Source: Agrilactobacillus yilanensis
Lineage (GTDB): Bacteria > Bacillota > Bacilli > Lactobacillales > Lactobacillaceae
Direction: 5' to 3'
DNA: 64,000 bases
Assembly: GCF_003946725.1 (NCBI RefSeq)
Contig: NZ_RHOY01000014.1
Coordinates: forward strand, 1 to 64,000
Shown: piece by piece, positions 50,846-59,333 of the stretch
Layout of the letters: the number at the start of each line of letters is the position of its first letter
Position numbering within the stretch: position 1 is the stretch's first letter
Notes under the pieces: model-generated
What the model was told of the DNA's origin: nothing
Seen by the model: the letters and a program-made list of their open reading frames with translations, nothing else
Database searches by the model: none
Made by a program: the position numbers and the translations under genes

Positions 50846-53608
50846 CTATTTTTTTAATCGTTTAACTCTGAATTTCTTTTGATAGATAAAAGCAGCTGTT
50901 CCAACAAGCAATAATCCTAAAATGACTGCCCATTGATTATGCTTTTCGCCAGTTTGTGGGAAATCACGGGCTTCGTCCTTAGCCGGTGTCGATGTTGTTA
51001 ACCCAGGTAATGCCGGCTCTGGTAATAATGGTGTCGGCGTTGGTTTCGGTGTTGCTGTACCTGGTATCGAAGGACTTGGCAAGACTGGTTTACTTGTATC
51101 TGGTTTACTCGTATCTGGTTTACTTGTATCCGGTTTACTCGTATCTGGTTTACTTGTATCTGGTTTGCTTGTATCCGGTTTGCTTGTATCTGGTTTACTC
51201 GTATCTGGTTTACTCGTATCCGGTTTACTCGTATCTGGTTTACTTGTATCTGGTTTGCTTGTATCTGGTTTGCTTGTATCTGGCTTATTTGTATCTGGTT
51301 TGCTTGTATCTGGCTTGTTTGTATCTGGTTTACCAGGATTTGTTGGTTTTTCCGGATTCGTTGGATTCTCCGGGTTTTCCGGGTTCTCTGGATTCTCCGG
51401 GTTTTCCGGATTCTCTGGGTTCTCTGGATTCTCCGGATTCTCTGGGTTCTCTGGATTCTCTGGATTCTCTGGGTTCTCTGGATTCTCCGGGTTCGTTGGA
51501 TTCTCTGGATTCTCTGGGTTTTCCGGATTCTCCGGGTTCGTTGGATTCTCTGGATTCTCTGGGTTCTCCGGCTCATCCTCGTCATGATACGATAAGGCGT
51601 TGGTAAGGATGATATTACCAGAATCTTTATCATCCACTGAGGCCAGGTAATCTTCAGAGATATTTAACTCTTTCACGGTATAATGAATTGCCGTACCATC
51701 TTGATCGAGCGCTAAGCCTTGCCAAGTGTGTGTCCAATCTTCATCAGCACTTAATGTCACTGGTTCGCCAACTTTTTCACCATTAGCATATAGCTGAACT
51801 AAAACACTCTCCGGTCGCGTTTCTGCAATATTACCCATATCATCCCAACGTTTAGTTACCGTAACATTCATTTTATCTGGCGTATAGGTGTTAATTAAAT
51901 TGTAGCCTTCTACTGTCGCAGAATAATCTGGAACATGGTCTTCTGTAATTGTATAATCTACTTTTTGACCATTTTTAAATGTCGGTAAATTATCAAACGT
52001 ATACTGCCAATTATCTTCAGCGGTCACCGTTTTTGTCTGAACAAGTTGTCCATTACCCAGTAGATTTACGGTAATTGACGCTGGCCGCTTACCAGCTTGA
52101 TCAGCGTCATCTTCCCAAGTTTTTGTTCCGGAAACACTAGTACTCGGCACATTGTACATCACCATTTTAACGGTTGGTTGTAGATCGTTATCAATGAAAA
52201 ACGGCTCCGGTGTGCTGTTTAAAACGTACCCTTCAGGCGCTTGTGTCTCCACGAAGGAATAGTCACCAGCAGGTAGGTTTTTAATAAAAATCTGCCCTTT
52301 CTCATCGGTTACTAAATCCTCATAGCCGGGAACAACGCGATCTTGGCTATCTAGTAGCTTAAAGTGAACCCCGGCTAAAGGTGCGTTGGTAATTTGATCT
52401 ACTTTAGTAAGTGTCACACTACGGTTCGTTCCTAAACCACTGCCGCCTTCACCAAGTACAACCGTTTTGATGCCGCTATCATTAAACAAGTGTCCATGGG
52501 TGATATCAGCCCCTTTGATGCCTACTGAATTCGTTAGTGCCATCCGGCTGCCATCTTGCAGATAAGGGCTGTTTTCATTCAATGTCGATGTATAAAGGAC
52601 TTGGATATCTCTTACGATTGCCTGCTTAAATTTAAGCGTAAAACCCGTGTCTGATATTTCTAAGACATATAAATCAGCCGGGACAACTCTTTGTTCATTG
52701 GTATAGGTTATTTGAAATGAATCTTTATCAATGGTTTGATTGTCCAAGTTCTGTAGAGTGTCCGTTACAACCGCATTTTCAATATCGTATTCTTTTGGAT
52801 TAATCCGCATCTGCCACTGAATCTGACGGTAGCGACCATTAGCTTGTTGATTAATCGCCCAGCCGTTTTTAGCAATATATTCTGCCTGATGATCATTAGG
52901 TTTTTGACCGGTAACGGTTAAATAAATATTACCAGTACGATCTAAGGGATGATTGGTATAGTAATCTGTCCAAGTAATGGTCCCGGTACTTTGACCTTCA
53001 GTAGCTACAAATTGGCCAACCACATCCCCATTATCATTTTTAATCGCAAAATTTTCATTTTTGATAAATTGTGCGCCGTTTGGCAAAGTTAAAATGGAGG
53101 TGTCGCCACTGATCACTTCAACATCATTGCCGAAATTCCAATCGTAATGAATCGCATGATAGTCACCTAAAATCCAATCCGTCGCATTTGTAATCGGCTG
53201 ACCATCGCTGTCTTTAGCATCTAAAATACCAATGCCACTCGTCATAAAAGTAATATTATTAATTCGTGGCTGCTTAGCCTGTGGCGTTGGTGTTTCTGTA
53301 GGTGTTGTTGGTGCTGGTGTCACTGGCTTAGCAGGTTCTGTTGTCCCTGATGCTGGTGGCGCCGTTTCAGTCGCTGGTGATTCCGTGACTCCCGGTGTCG
53401 CTGACGGCGTTTCAGGAATTGTCGTTGTTTCAGATGGTTTCTGAGCTGTTTGCGCCATTGTGCCAGCTGTTTTGGCGGTACTTTCTGTGCTTTGTGTCAC
53501 CGGTGTTGTATCAGCTTTGGCAATTTTTGTTTGAGAAGCTACCAAACCGATTGAAAACAAGAGAACCACAATGGCTAATAAGCTGAATATAAATTTTTTG
53601 TTCTTCAA
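50846..53608 (-). CDS. Cell-wall-anchored Cna-B adhesin with Pro-rich repeats and FPQTG sorting signal
   Basis: 920 residues. Signal peptide (~1-32); Thr/Pro/Ser-rich segment (~33-115); collagen-binding/adhesin-type domain (~118-390); SpaA-like domain (NRSVTLTKVDQITNAPLAGVHF-type start, ~395-480). Two Cna-B domains follow (~490-575, ~580-660; GTKTWEDD and VTKRWDDM). Then a long ENP-type repeat (~665-750) and a KPDTS/N repeat of about 18 five-residue units (~755-845). The end has FPQTGE, a hydrophobic helix and RVKRLKK, a sortase substrate in which Phe replaces Leu of LPXTG. TTG start with GAAGGGTGA upstream. Confidence 0.92.
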   Translation of the reverse strand: MKNKKFIFSLLAIVVLLFSIGLVASQTKIAKADTTPVTQSTESTAKTAGTMAQTAQKPSETTTIPETPSATPGVTESPATETAPPASGTTEPAKPVTPAPTTPTETPTPQAKQPRINNITFMTSGIGILDAKDSDGQPITNATDWILGDYHAIHYDWNFGNDVEVISGDTSILTLPNGAQFIKNENFAIKNDNGDVVGQFVATEGQSTGTITWTDYYTNHPLDRTGNIYLTVTGQKPNDHQAEYIAKNGWAINQQANGRYRQIQWQMRINPKEYDIENAVVTDTLQNLDNQTIDKDSFQITYTNEQRVVPADLYVLEISDTGFTLKFKQAIVRDIQVLYTSTLNENSPYLQDGSRMALTNSVGIKGADITHGHLFNDSGIKTVVLGEGGSGLGTNRSVTLTKVDQITNAPLAGVHFKLLDSQDRVVPGYEDLVTDEKGQIFIKNLPAGDYSFVETQAPEGYVLNSTPEPFFIDNDLQPTVKMVMYNVPSTSVSGTKTWEDDADQAGKRPASITVNLLGNGQLVQTKTVTAEDNWQYTFDNLPTFKNGQKVDYTITEDHVPDYSATVEGYNLINTYTPDKMNVTVTKRWDDMGNIAETRPESVLVQLYANGEKVGEPVTLSADEDWTHTWQGLALDQDGTAIHYTVKELNISEDYLASVDDKDSGNIILTNALSYHDEDEPENPENPENPTNPENPENPENPENPTNPENPENPENPENPENPENPENPENPENPENPENPENPENPENPTNPEKPTNPGKPDTNKPDTSKPDTNKPDTSKPDTSKPDTSKPDTSKPDTSKPDTSKPDTSKPDTSKPDTSKPDTSKPDTSKPDTSKPDTSKPVLPSPSIPGTATPKPTPTPLLPEPALPGLTTSTPAKDEARDFPQTGEKHNQWAVILGLLLVGTAAFIYQKKFRVKRLKK
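51085..51325 (-). repeat. 15-bp tandem repeat (KPDTS/N units) inside the adhesin gene
   Basis: About 17 tandem 15-bp units. Codon variants at synonymous sites alternate between copies, so the array is not perfectly homogeneous. Encodes a stiff Pro-rich stalk near the wall anchor. Copy number is expected to vary between strains. Confidence 0.9.
51326..51585 (-). repeat. 9-bp tandem repeat (ENP units) inside the adhesin gene
   Basis: Roughly 28 units of 9 bp encoding Glu-Asn-Pro, with occasional TNP units. Immediately N-terminal of the KPDTS stalk. The opposite strand is also open through this region, a trivial result of the repeat. Confidence 0.9.
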
Positions 53609-53842
53609 AGTTCACCCTTCTCCCTAATTCTAATAACGTGAACTGAGTGCGTTTAAATAACCTAATTACTAACATATCGCTAATTTTTTACAAAACTAGC
53701 ACGTTTGTTTTAAATAAATTTGCACAAACCTGCATCGCTCACTAATCGCCTTATGAAATACAGCAAATTTTAAACCGATCGTTATCATCATTAAGTGGAG
53801 AATAAGGCATTCATTTAATTATTATTATCTAACCTCGCCTAT

Positions 53843-53851
53843 ATTATATCA
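53843..53851 (-). promoter_or_regulatory. Probable adhesin promoter (extended -10)
   Basis: Minus strand TGATATAAT, TATAAT at 53843-53848 with the upstream TG of an extended -10; no clear -35. Confidence 0.5.
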
Positions 53852-53937
53852 GAAAATTCTAAAAAAAACATATTTTTTGAGTATTAATCAATTAATCATA
53901 TCGAATTCTTTTTCTTATAAAATTAGATAACAGGCAC

Positions 53938-53979
53938 AATAAAAGCCAATACTCAGCATTATTACGCCAAATATTAGCT
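53938..53979 (-). terminator. Terminator of the oxidase-family gene
   Basis: Minus-strand AAGC-AATA / TATT-GCTT stem followed by TTTATT; about 30 bp after the stop at 54011. Confidence 0.55.
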
Positions 53980-54010
53980 TATTTTGTGAACCTATTTATT
54001 TAAAATTTTA

Positions 54011-54481
54011 TTACTTTTTACGCGCTTTTCCGGTAATGTGTTCAACCTTAATTTGATAAACCGCCGTCTTATCAGACATGGCTTTGATATACTTTAAACC
54101 TTTTGCTTCAAAATTCTGTGAATACTTTTGAATCAGCAACTCCAAGGCCAATTGTTTTACATCACCTGAAACCTCTACCGCTTCTCCAAAGGCAATGACA
54201 CTTTCATATTTAGTCGAAAACTTATCTGGTAAAACCTCGGTATCGCCCACAACGGTAAAGCTAACTTTGGCATTGTGTTTTAGATTCTCTACTTTTTGCC
54301 CCACATCTGGCGCACAATGAAAATAAATTGCGCCATCTTTAGTCACAAAACTAACCGGTACCCCGTAAGGATAGCCGTTTGTCCCAATCGTTGCTAAAAT
54401 GCCATAAGCTGCTTTTTCCAAAACTGCGGGTAATGCCTCTGGGGCTAATGCCCGATTTTGTCGTCTCATTTCTGCAAACAT
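54011..54481 (-). CDS. Pyridoxamine 5'-phosphate oxidase-like flavin protein (NimA group)
   Basis: 156 residues, split beta-barrel. YGILATIGTNGYPYGVPVSFV (~26-46), IYFHCAPDVGQKVENLKHN (~52-70) and VSFTVVGDTEVLPDKF are typical of the nitroimidazole-resistance-related flavin proteins, which bind FMN or related cofactors. Actual substrate unknown. ATG with AGAGGCGC upstream; monocistronic. Confidence 0.87.
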   Translation of the reverse strand: MFAEMRRQNRALAPEALPAVLEKAAYGILATIGTNGYPYGVPVSFVTKDGAIYFHCAPDVGQKVENLKHNAKVSFTVVGDTEVLPDKFSTKYESVIAFGEAVEVSGDVKQLALELLIQKYSQNFEAKGLKYIKAMSDKTAVYQIKVEHITGKARKK

Positions 54482-54705
54482 GTTAAGCGCCTCTTTTTAT
54501 AAATTATTAACAATCATTTTGTTTTATGTGCCGTTATGATTGTAAAGCTATAGACATTGATCGTTATCCTGCAATAGTCAACCTGCACATACCAATCTTT
54601 CCTTGCTGCGTAATGCTCGCATCTTTTAAAGTTATTTTAGCTTTGCACCAAACCAACTTTCGCACTTTTTTAAGTCTTTATTATAGCATAAAAACTCACT
54701 TAGCA

Positions 54706-54751
54706 ATAAAAACCGACAGCCAGAGTAGACACTGCTACTTTGGGCTATCGG
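54706..54751 (-). terminator. Terminator of the AraC-family gene
   Basis: Minus-strand stem CCGA-AGCC-AGTAG / CTACT-GGCT-TCGG with small mismatches, then TTTTTATT, 20 bp after the stop. Confidence 0.88.
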
Positions 54752-54771
54752 CGTGCATTATTCAATCAAAT

Positions 54772-55644
54772 TCACGATAATTTACAAACTGGAATCCAAA
54801 TTTCACTTCGATAATTTATCTTAGACGTATCTGGACTTTCAGACCACAATAGCTCTGGCCCGCCTGTGAGTTCATAACCCGAAGTTGGAAACCACTCACC
54901 GTAGATTTTTGCCCAAGTCGCTTGCAAGGCTTCCGGAAATTGGCCAACAACGTTAAAGACCGCCCATTCTGACGCTTCAACCGCTAGCCTGTCAAAACTC
55001 GTTTTTACCGTCTGAGTTGTTGCTACCCCTAAATACTGATCTAATTCACAGCCTTCAACTCTCTCGTCAGCAAAGTTAGCAGAGACATTCAGCATGCCCT
55101 TTGGTTCAACATCACTTAGGGCTTTAAGTTCAGCTATGATTTCCGGTGTTAGTTGCTGTACTAGCGAATCCATTTGATGATTAACACCTTCAAATTGTAA
55201 AGTCACCCTTTTCTTAAAACCAATTATTTGGAAAGCTTCTTTTTCGACAATCCTGTAATCCATTGTTTCCCCACCTTTTATTGTCAGTTGAAAGGTCATT
55301 GGTAGCAATATTTTCAATTGAACAGCACCTTTTTTTATTTGTGAAGGATTGACACCATGCATTTTTTTGAACGCCTTACTAAAAGCTTCCGGTGTTTCGT
55401 AACCAAAATCTAGTGCAACGTCGCTAACTTTTTTAGCCGTCGACTGCAAAACATTAGCAGCTAATGATAATCGACGACGGCGGATGTATTCCCCCAAAGG
55501 CATGTCCGCCATAAACGAAAACATGCGGCGAAAATGATAGTCCGAACACCCCGCAAGTCGCGCGATTTGTGCGGTATCAATATCCGCCATCAAATGCGCC
55601 TCCACATAGGCCATAGCCTCATTAAATTGTTTTATGATATTCAA
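54772..55644 (-). CDS. AraC family regulator with GyrI-like effector domain
   Basis: About 290 residues. Two helix-turn-helix motifs at the N-terminus (AQIARLAGCSDYHFRRMFSF ~23-42; VSDVALDFGYETPEAFSKAFKKMHG ~73-97), then a GyrI-like small-molecule-binding domain (~130-290, ending EIWIPVCKL). This Rob/SoxS-like architecture senses drugs or hydrophobic compounds. TTG at 55644 is preceded by AAGGAAGGTGG; the longer frame from 55704 has no RBS. The target genes are not adjacent in an obvious way. Confidence 0.9.
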   Translation of the reverse strand: MNIIKQFNEAMAYVEAHLMADIDTAQIARLAGCSDYHFRRMFSFMADMPLGEYIRRRRLSLAANVLQSTAKKVSDVALDFGYETPEAFSKAFKKMHGVNPSQIKKGAVQLKILLPMTFQLTIKGGETMDYRIVEKEAFQIIGFKKRVTLQFEGVNHQMDSLVQQLTPEIIAELKALSDVEPKGMLNVSANFADERVEGCELDQYLGVATTQTVKTSFDRLAVEASEWAVFNVVGQFPEALQATWAKIYGEWFPTSGYELTGGPELLWSESPDTSKINYRSEIWIPVCKLS

Positions 55645-55742
55645 CTGTGCCACCTTCCTTTCACAAAAAAGTATAGCAAATTCAACCCTCAGCTTCCTGT
55701 TCATTTTCTTGCAACTATGGACCGATTTTTATCTTAAAATTA

Positions 55743-55776
55743 AAAAAGCACTTCATCTTAACCGATGAAATGCTTT
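55743..55776 (-). terminator. Terminator of the SDR gene at 55837
   Basis: Minus-strand AAGCA-TTCATC / GATGAA-TGCTT stem with a 6-nt loop and TTTTTT, about 60 bp after the stop. Confidence 0.88.
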
Positions 55777-55836
55777 CACTTTTTAATACGACTCGTCATT
55801 TTTTAACCCATTCCCGTAATACAACAGCTAACATTC

Positions 55837-56637
55837 TTATGGGCGCAGTCCCATACCGCCTTCAAGCGTGATCGTTTCACCACTCATGTACTTAAAGTCT
55901 GGGGATGCTAATTGCACACAGACACGCCCAATCTCAGCTTCACAATCACCATAATGGCCCATTGGTGGCATATGCACATTGGCCTCAAATGCCTCTGGAT
56001 ACGCTTTTTTAAAATTCTCAAGTTGCGCTGTCCAAGCAAGGGGGCATACGATATTCACATTGATCCCATCCTTACCCCACTCATTGGCGGCCACTCGAGA
56101 TAGCCCCCGAATCCCTTCTTTTGTGGCGGCATAGGCACTTTGTCCAAAATTACCAAATAAGCCAGCACCAGAAGCGAAGTTAATCACTGAACCTTTGGAC
56201 TTTGCCAAGTACGGATAACATTTTTGCATATAAAGAAATGCCGCATAAAGTCCAGAATAAATAGCCAAATTAAACTGATCCAATGTGTGCTCCGCTAACG
56301 GTACGCCCGAAGCTGAAGCTTGGGCATTATTAATTAACACATCAATGCCGCCAAATGTCGCTACCGCCTGTTCAATAACTACATTAACCGTTGCTTCATT
56401 ATCCTTACCCGCACTCACATCCGCTACGACCGGCAATACTGAAATACCATACAGACGCTCCAATTCTTCTTTAGCATCCGTTAACTTCTGTACATTACGA
56501 CCGGTGATAACTAAATTAGCCCCTTCTTTCGCATAAGCCGTCGCAATCCCATACCCAATTGACCCACATGTGCCATCACTTAAAGTCGCCCGGCCAGCAC
56601 CGGTAATGATTGCCGTCTTTCCTTGTAAAAAGCCCAT
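55837..56637 (-). CDS. Short-chain dehydrogenase/reductase with expanded cofactor loop
   Basis: 266 residues. The Gly-rich loop is enlarged: TGAGRATLSDGTCGSIGYGIA (~12-32) instead of TGxxxGIG. NNAQ replaces NNAG (~105). The catalytic Ser (NFASGAG) and YAATK (~168-172) are intact, so it should be active. Ends with GGMGLRP. Probably an NAD(P)H-dependent ketone/alcohol oxidoreductase; the substrate is unknown. Monocistronic. Confidence 0.88.
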   Translation of the reverse strand: MGFLQGKTAIITGAGRATLSDGTCGSIGYGIATAYAKEGANLVITGRNVQKLTDAKEELERLYGISVLPVVADVSAGKDNEATVNVVIEQAVATFGGIDVLINNAQASASGVPLAEHTLDQFNLAIYSGLYAAFLYMQKCYPYLAKSKGSVINFASGAGLFGNFGQSAYAATKEGIRGLSRVAANEWGKDGINVNIVCPLAWTAQLENFKKAYPEAFEANVHMPPMGHYGDCEAEIGRVCVQLASPDFKYMSGETITLEGGMGLRP

Positions 56638-56735
56638 TTTTTACCCTCTTTTCTTATATTTACTATAGGGTAGCTTAGCATAGCAGAAAGGCAATCTCAA
56701 GGTATATTGATAATTATTTCACAATGTAAATAATC

Positions 56736-56793
56736 TAAAAATAAAAAGAACTCTGAAATAATCGCCTGTCACAGCAGCACTTTCAGAATTCTT
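56736..56793 (-). terminator. Terminator of rlmD paralogue 2
   Basis: Minus-strand AGAA-TCTGAAA / TTTCAGA-TTCT stem with a large loop then TTTTTATTTTT. Confidence 0.82.
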
Positions 56794-56809
56794 CAAATTT
56801 AAATCCTTT

Positions 56810-58177
56810 TTATTTTGTTAATAAAGTTACACTTTCCACATGGGTTGTCATTGGGAACATATCCACTGGCTGTGTTTCTTTAGCTGTATAACCTTGGGCA
56901 CCGAATAACGTCAAATCCCGAGCGAGTGTCGCTGGATTACAACTAATATAAACCACTTTTTCAGGGGCTACTTTGCCAACTGCTTCAATAAATTCAGGTG
57001 CTAGGCCTTTACGTGGTGGATCCACGACGACAACATCTGCTTGTAGACCCTCTGCCTGCCAGGTCAACATGACTGTTTCAGCTTTACCCAAGGTGAATTC
57101 CGCATTGGTAATGCCATTTAGTTTTGCATTATGCCGGGCATCTTTGACCGCATCTTCAACCACTTCAATCCCTTTGACCGCCTTGACATGCTTCGCCATG
57201 GATAAGCCAATAGTACCAATACCAGAATAAGCATCAATCACAGTTTCAGTCCCTTGAAGATCCGCCACATCAATCGCTTTTTGATAAAGCACTTGTGTCT
57301 GTTGTGGATTCACTTGATAAAAAGATAACGGGGAGATATCAAACTGCAGCCCTAACAATTCATCCCGCAATACGGGTTTGCCCCAAAGAACTTTTTGCGT
57401 CTTCCCCAAAATCGCATTGCCCTTACTAGGGTTGATATTTTGAATCACACTGGTGACTTCTGGAATTTCAGATTGAATCATGGCAATTAACGTCTTAGCT
57501 GAAGCTAATTTCGTACTGCGCGTTACTAAAACCAGCATTAATTCATGCGAATAATAGCCGCGCCGCACCATAATATTTCTCAAAACGCCCGTATGGCGAA
57601 TTTCATCATAAGGTTCAATGGCTAAACGGCGAATAATGGATTGCAGCGCCGCAATAGCTTTATCAATTTCTGGATCTTGAATAAAGAAATCCGTCATTGG
57701 CACTAACTGGTGACTCCGTTTTCTAAAGAAGCCTACCGTTGCTTGCCCATTTAAGTTCCGGACTGGAATTTGAGCCTTGTTCCGATAATGGGTTGGATCA
57801 CTCATCCCTAAAGTTGGTAAAACATTGATTGCCAACTGTGCTTTTTGAAAAACATTTTCAACTTGTTTTTGCTTAAATTGCAATTGCGCTGGATAAGCTA
57901 AATGTTGGAGTGGCGCAATACCTGTTTGCGTGTATTGCCGATTTTCTACAGTGACCCGATCCGCACTTTTCTTAAGGATCTTTTTAGTTTTAGCAAAGCC
58001 GTATTTTTGACCCACTTTAGTTACTACTGCTTCAACGATTTCTCCAGGTAGTGCGTCGCTGACAAAAATTGGATAGTGATCAATCTTAGTGACCCCTAAG
58101 CCGTCATAAGATAGATCTGTGATCTCAAATTGTCTCTGTTCGTTTTTTTCAATAGGTGCTTCAATTTTTGTTTTCAT
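56810..58177 (-). CDS. rlmD: 23S rRNA (uracil) methyltransferase, RlmD/RumA family (paralogue 2)
   Basis: 455 residues. TRAM domain (~15-75), SAM motif DAYSGIGTIGLSMA (~318), DPPRKGLAPEF (~390) and catalytic Cys in VYISCNPATLARDL (~410). Like paralogue 1 it lacks an obvious Fe-S Cys set. Position downstream of dagK is the conserved place of this gene in lactobacilli. The two copies probably methylate different uracils, as with the two Bacillus RumA-like proteins, but which does what cannot be told here. GAGGT before ATG. Confidence 0.93.
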   Translation of the reverse strand: MKTKIEAPIEKNEQRQFEITDLSYDGLGVTKIDHYPIFVSDALPGEIVEAVVTKVGQKYGFAKTKKILKKSADRVTVENRQYTQTGIAPLQHLAYPAQLQFKQKQVENVFQKAQLAINVLPTLGMSDPTHYRNKAQIPVRNLNGQATVGFFRKRSHQLVPMTDFFIQDPEIDKAIAALQSIIRRLAIEPYDEIRHTGVLRNIMVRRGYYSHELMLVLVTRSTKLASAKTLIAMIQSEIPEVTSVIQNINPSKGNAILGKTQKVLWGKPVLRDELLGLQFDISPLSFYQVNPQQTQVLYQKAIDVADLQGTETVIDAYSGIGTIGLSMAKHVKAVKGIEVVEDAVKDARHNAKLNGITNAEFTLGKAETVMLTWQAEGLQADVVVVDPPRKGLAPEFIEAVGKVAPEKVVYISCNPATLARDLTLFGAQGYTAKETQPVDMFPMTTHVESVTLLTK

Positions 58178-58224
58178 ATTTACCTCGTTTTTTTTAGTCG
58201 CCGTTAAGCTTAACGAATTTTCTG

Positions 58225-58264
58225 CAAAAAAACAAGTCTACCCACAACAATTGTAGCTAGACTT
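58225..58264 (-). terminator. Terminator of dagK
   Basis: Minus-strand AAGTCTA/TAGACTT stem with a 17-nt loop and TTTTTTT, between dagK and rlmD. Confidence 0.85.
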
Positions 58265-58274
58265 ATCCTCAAAG

Positions 58275-59309
58275 TTATTCTACTTTAGGTGTTTCAGAGG
58301 CCGCCAAATCAGTGGCCGCGACTTGATCTTCTAGGTTTTCTACCAATCTTTTACCGTCTTCACCATAATCTTCAACCGGCATAATTTCTGCTGGAATAGC
58401 ATCTACATCTGCAAAAAATTCAATGTGCTGCTTTAAGTTTTTAAAGCGTACAGGGGCATCTCCACCGTATTCCCCGTCTAAATTAATCATCATGCGTTCA
58501 CCATTTTTAGTTTTAGCTACTAATTTTTTAGTTTTCACATAAATAATATTCGGATCGTCGACGTGTTTGCCACCATTTAAGACTAATGCTAATAATTTGA
58601 TCATTTCAGCAACATTAGCCGCCTTCACAATAATTAATGAAAAGTGGCCGTCGCCTAAAGAAGCATCCGGAACAATTTGCTCCATGCCGCCAACGGAATT
58701 CGTCAATGCCAAAAAGAACATCGACGCCGGGCCATCGTAAGAACCGCCGTCGTATTCCAAATGCATTTGAGTTGCTTTTGCCCGCATTTTCGGTAGCATT
58801 TCTGCGCCCTTCATAACATAGGCCAAGTAACCCAAAATAGACTTAAACTGAGAAGGTACTTCATAGGTCAGCTCTGTCATGAAGCCCCCGGCCGCAATGT
58901 TAATAAAGTAAGCATCATTGGCTTGCCCAACATCTAGCTTGATTGTTTGCTTCTTCAAAATAATTTTGGCAGCTTCTACAGGATCTTCACGAGGGATCTT
59001 CAAAGCCCGGGCATAATCATTCGTTGTCCCTGCTGGAATAATCCCGACTTTCGGCCGTTTTTTTAGTCCAGCAATGCCGTTAACAACTTCATTAAGTGTC
59101 CCGTCACCACCAGCAGCAACAATTAAGTCAAATCCTTCTTTAGCGGCTCTTCTCGCTTCTTTAGCAGCAGAGTTAGGCTCCTTGGTGGTTTGAAAAGCAC
59201 TGGCTTCATAGCCCGCTTTTTCTAAAATATTCAAAATTTGGCCAACACTTCTTAAAAGCGTTTCATGCCCTGCGGTTGGATTATAAATTAATCTTGCTCG
59301 GACTCTCAT
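58275..59309 (-). CDS. dagK: Diacylglycerol kinase (soluble DgkB/YegS type)
   Basis: Phosphorylates diacylglycerol released during lipoteichoic-acid synthesis, returning it to phosphatidic acid. 344 residues with the catalytic VAAGGDGTLNEVVNGI loop (~66-80), GIIPAGTTNDYARAL (~93-107), and Mg-binding GDGHFSLIIV (~222). The C-terminal ~30 residues are acidic. Follows gatB by 24 nt on the same strand. Confidence 0.94.
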   Translation of the reverse strand: MRVRARLIYNPTAGHETLLRSVGQILNILEKAGYEASAFQTTKEPNSAAKEARRAAKEGFDLIVAAGGDGTLNEVVNGIAGLKKRPKVGIIPAGTTNDYARALKIPREDPVEAAKIILKKQTIKLDVGQANDAYFINIAAGGFMTELTYEVPSQFKSILGYLAYVMKGAEMLPKMRAKATQMHLEYDGGSYDGPASMFFLALTNSVGGMEQIVPDASLGDGHFSLIIVKAANVAEMIKLLALVLNGGKHVDDPNIIYVKTKKLVAKTKNGERMMINLDGEYGGDAPVRFKNLKQHIEFFADVDAIPAEIMPVEDYGEDGKRLVENLEDQVAATDLAASETPKVE

Positions 59310-59333
59310 GTTATCCCTCTATATCCTTCATCT

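Larger units (their letters stand above)
53609..54010. other. Intergenic region upstream of the adhesin
   Basis: About 400 bp of A/T-rich DNA without a gene. It holds the probable adhesin promoter (53843-53851) and the terminator of the oxidase gene (53938-53979). That leaves a 5' untranslated region of about 225 nt in which I see no recognisable riboswitch. Confidence 0.6.

Noticed and set aside
50986-51633. Long open frames on both strands through the adhesin repeat region
   Set aside because: They are translations of the 9-bp and 15-bp repeats in other frames (for example endless VSGLL or SGFSGF units) and have no sensible start or composition.
54526-54780. 84-codon plus-strand frame upstream of the oxidase gene
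   Set aside because: It reads through the AraC terminator, has no RBS, and has the composition of non-coding DNA.
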